Below, piece by piece: positions 61,817-64,000 of a stretch of DNA of 64,000 nucleotides. The DNA is from Polytrichum commune (Eukaryota; Streptophyta; Polytrichopsida; Polytrichales; Polytrichaceae). A model generated the notes under the pieces. That model was not told the DNA's origin, did not search any database, and was given only the letters and a program-made list of their open reading frames with translations. Every line of letters begins with the position of its first letter. Within the stretch, counting starts at the first letter, position 1. The stretch spans positions 36,504,429-36,568,428 of the forward strand of contig OX485804.1 in assembly GCA_950295325.1 (NCBI GenBank), given 5' to 3'. The position numbers and the translations under genes were made by a program.

Positions 61817-63344
61817 AAATCAATACCTAGTTGTTAGCATGGTGATGTGTCTCCAATAGTTAAGATCTTTAGAATCCCCTTCCTTTGGAATAAGACTAAT
61901 GAGTCCCCTTGTAGCCCCTCATGCAAAGCCCCTTATTCTATTCTTTTAAGTATCATGCGGTGAAAATCATGGCCAACTGTTGATCATAGTTTTTGAAAAA
62001 ACTCTATGGGAACCCCATTGTGCCCCGGAGCTTTCCCTTTTTCCATGAAAATGACTGCGGCTGACAATTCCCTTTTTATAATGTCCTTAAATAATGATTC
62101 GCTTATGTCGCACGTGAAAGTGGCCAGTAGGCCCTTAAGTACTTCGTTCATGGCCTCCTTTGAAATTTCTTTGTACTTGTATAGATTTTTATAAAAATCT
62201 GGGCATACAACCTCTAGATCCTCATTCTTAATGAAACTTCTACCCTAGTTGTCTCTAAGCTTAGCTATAACCGCTTGCGCACTTTTTTGTCTGATTGACT
62301 TAAAAAATTCTCCAAAGCATTTGTTCCCTACTTTTTGCCATTTCACCCTAGCCCTTATTGTTGCTCCTGTAGCTCTCCTAGTTTCTATTCCTTCGATGAT
62401 ACTTTTGTACTTGTTGACCTCTCTTTGTTTTTCCTTGTTGTAAATATCCTCGTGCAACCTAGTTGTAGTTGTTTCTAAGTTTGCTCTTGCATATTGTTCC
62501 TCCCTCTTATATTCTTTTGTCATTTGCTTGCTAAATTGCCTATAATATCTGGTGATATGCCTAAGTTTTGAAAAAAAACGTTGGATCTGTAGGTAAATTT
62601 TCCCATAATTCTCGGAGTTTGATTGTCATTTCACCCTTGAGGTGAGCTACATTCCATTTGAAAGGCGATTTCCTTACCTCCCCACTCCCAATGCTTAATT
62701 CTATTTGAACCGGGGCTTGGTTAGAGCCTATAGGGTATCCGTGAATGAAGTATGTCTTTTGGTTAATTTCTAACGTGCTATTCTCCGGTGTGTAAAATCT
62801 GTCCAATCTAGCTAGTCTTCTTGCCTAACCTGCCTAGCCGTTGTTCCATGAATATATGGGACCCCCTTGGTGTATGAATGTATCCTTAATCTGAAATGCA
62901 TCTAGCAGTTCGTTCTATGCAAATCTTTCTAAGTCGCTTATGCCTCTGCCCCAATCATTGGATTTATCCTGTGGCCTCTCGGTCATGTTGAAATCCCCCC
63001 AAAAAATTCATTTACAGTCCTTGGGTAAGGCATCCACTATTATGTGTCATAAGTGTCGTCTATCAATGGGAATGTTGGGGGCATAAATACAAGCGATTCC
63101 TATATTGCCTCCTTCAATCCCTTCTAGTTTAATCCATACAACCCTATCTTCATAAAGTGCACCATGGTATGTGACTAACCTTGCGTACTTATGTGCAAGT
63201 AAAATTCCTACCCCTCCTTTCCCTGTTGCATTTGGGTTAATCCAACTTTTCTCACCTAGTGCGGCTTCCAACACCCAACTTGCACACCCTGGCATGATTT
63301 GTCTATTTCCTAGATTTGTCTGGATTAAACCCTGGCACCCAACT

Positions 63345-63884
63345 TTAAAGCATACATGTTCCCCATTTGGAACGGAACGGAGATATCATCAATGCATTAT
63401 TCAAAGCATCTTTATCCTCCCCACTAAGTAGGAAGAATCCTTTCCCAACATTTCTACAAAGCGACAATGCACTACCCCTTAACTCTTGATTCAGGGTTTG
63501 GATCCAAAGCCTCATTGCTTGTGGGGGAGGCTTGGGTCCAACAAATTTACCAATCAATGGTTGATCCTTCAACAACTCGATTCTTGCAAGCACCATTTCT
63601 GTATTAACCTTGAATTTAATGGCTTCTTTCTTAACTAAGAACCCACTGAAACTTCTCTCCAAGTTTATTGGAAGGATCTCACCACTATGTTCTTTGAAGG
63701 GGTTAAGATCTCCTCTAGAGATTTGCTGACTTGTTTCTACAAGCCCTTCAATCACCGCGTCTTCCATCTCGATGTCTTGCCTCTGTGCCTCACCAGCGAT
63801 CCAGCCTCCTCTCTCCTCCATCCTCGGATCGAAGCGTGGTGCATTCCCATATCGGACTTTGGAAGCAAAGGATTCCATTTTCAC
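63345..63884 (-). pseudogene. LINE N-terminal open reading frame (DUF4283-like)
   Basis: A 179-residue frame starting at an ATG at 63884, acidic at the N-terminus. A core follows with LIGKFVGPKPPPQAMRLWI and VGKGFFLLSGEDKDALNNAL, resembling the DUF4283 module that opens plant LINE proteins. No CCHC zinc knuckle is visible before the endonuclease part. It is probably the 5' end of the LINE coding region. Confidence 0.65.
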
Positions 63885-64000
63885 ATGTATTAGTTATCCA
63901 GCTGTGTATCTCCCTCAACCTTCTCATTATGCTTTCTTCAAATCTGGATCATTCTACCTTCAACCTTCTAATACTCTAAGTACCTTCAGATCTGCTCGAT

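Larger units (their letters stand above)
58217..64000 (-). mobile_element. Decayed L1-like LINE retrotransposon, interrupted
   Basis: On the minus strand, fragments appear in LINE order. First comes an N-terminal region (63345-63884) with a DUF4283-like core (LIGKFVGPKPPPQAMRLW). Then AP endonuclease pieces follow (63047-63295 with GKGGVGILLA and IACIYAPN; 62561-62806). A linker (62245-62523) leads to reverse transcriptase (61559-61816 with KLDFSKAYDKMSW; catalytic YADD at 61324-61335), the thumb and connection (60768-61289), and last a zf-RVT domain at 58342-58890 (CIFCLPNTSESIKHKLWDC). Frames are broken by many stops and shifts, so it is dead. An unrelated 954-bp element splits it at 59831-60784. 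Its 5' end is at or beyond the window edge. Confidence 0.92.

Overview
The window is nuclear DNA of a land plant. Four genes with GT-AG introns code for proteins typical of green plants: a PRAF (PH/RCC1/FYVE/BRX) family protein, very-long-chain enoyl-CoA reductase ECR/CER10, an HVA22-like protein and the urea/proton symporter DUR3. They sit in a large AT-rich, transposon-littered spacer. DUR3 and the BRX tail look clearly diverged from the flowering-plant forms I know, so a seed-free lineage (lycophyte, fern or bryophyte) or a gymnosperm is my guess. That is inference only.

Layout. 172-1621 (+) is the C-terminal end of the PRAF-type gene, whose 5' part lies outside the window. 1622-7171 is spacer. 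7172-10464 (+) is the complete four-exon ECR gene (308 aa deduced), with a three-copy tandem repeat in intron 1 and a dispersed repeat in intron 3. 10465-31784 is a gene-poor block holding dispersed repeats, an internally deleted hAT transposon with an 8-bp target-site duplication (TSD), a tRNA-derived SINE with TSDs, an interstitial telomere-like tract and an AACCGGTT-rich repeat expanded into a 158-bp tandem array. 31785-34802 (+) is a complete six-exon HVA22-like gene (314 aa deduced). 34803-50460 holds a tRNA-Gly(GCC)-like gene with an intron-like insertion, a Stowaway MITE, a 953-bp hAT-like element, a possible small unknown gene and more repeats. 50461-54506 (+) is the complete seven-exon DUR3 gene (723 aa deduced). 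From about 58217 to the window end a decayed LINE lies on the minus strand. It is split by a second, inverted copy of the 953-bp element with its own 8-bp TSD.

The four host genes do not form a pathway; their proximity is ordinary plant synteny. ECR acts in very-long-chain fatty acid elongation in the ER, HVA22 proteins shape ER membrane, DUR3 takes up urea at the plasma membrane, and PRAF proteins bind phosphoinositides. The most informative non-genic signals are the paired nested hAT-like elements, the tRNA-Gly with an insertion exactly at the tRNA intron site, the precisely bounded SINE, the deleted hAT, the AACCGGTT repeat family, and repeated abrupt poly(C)/poly(A) junctions. No CRISPR, rRNA, viral or bacterial-type system was seen.
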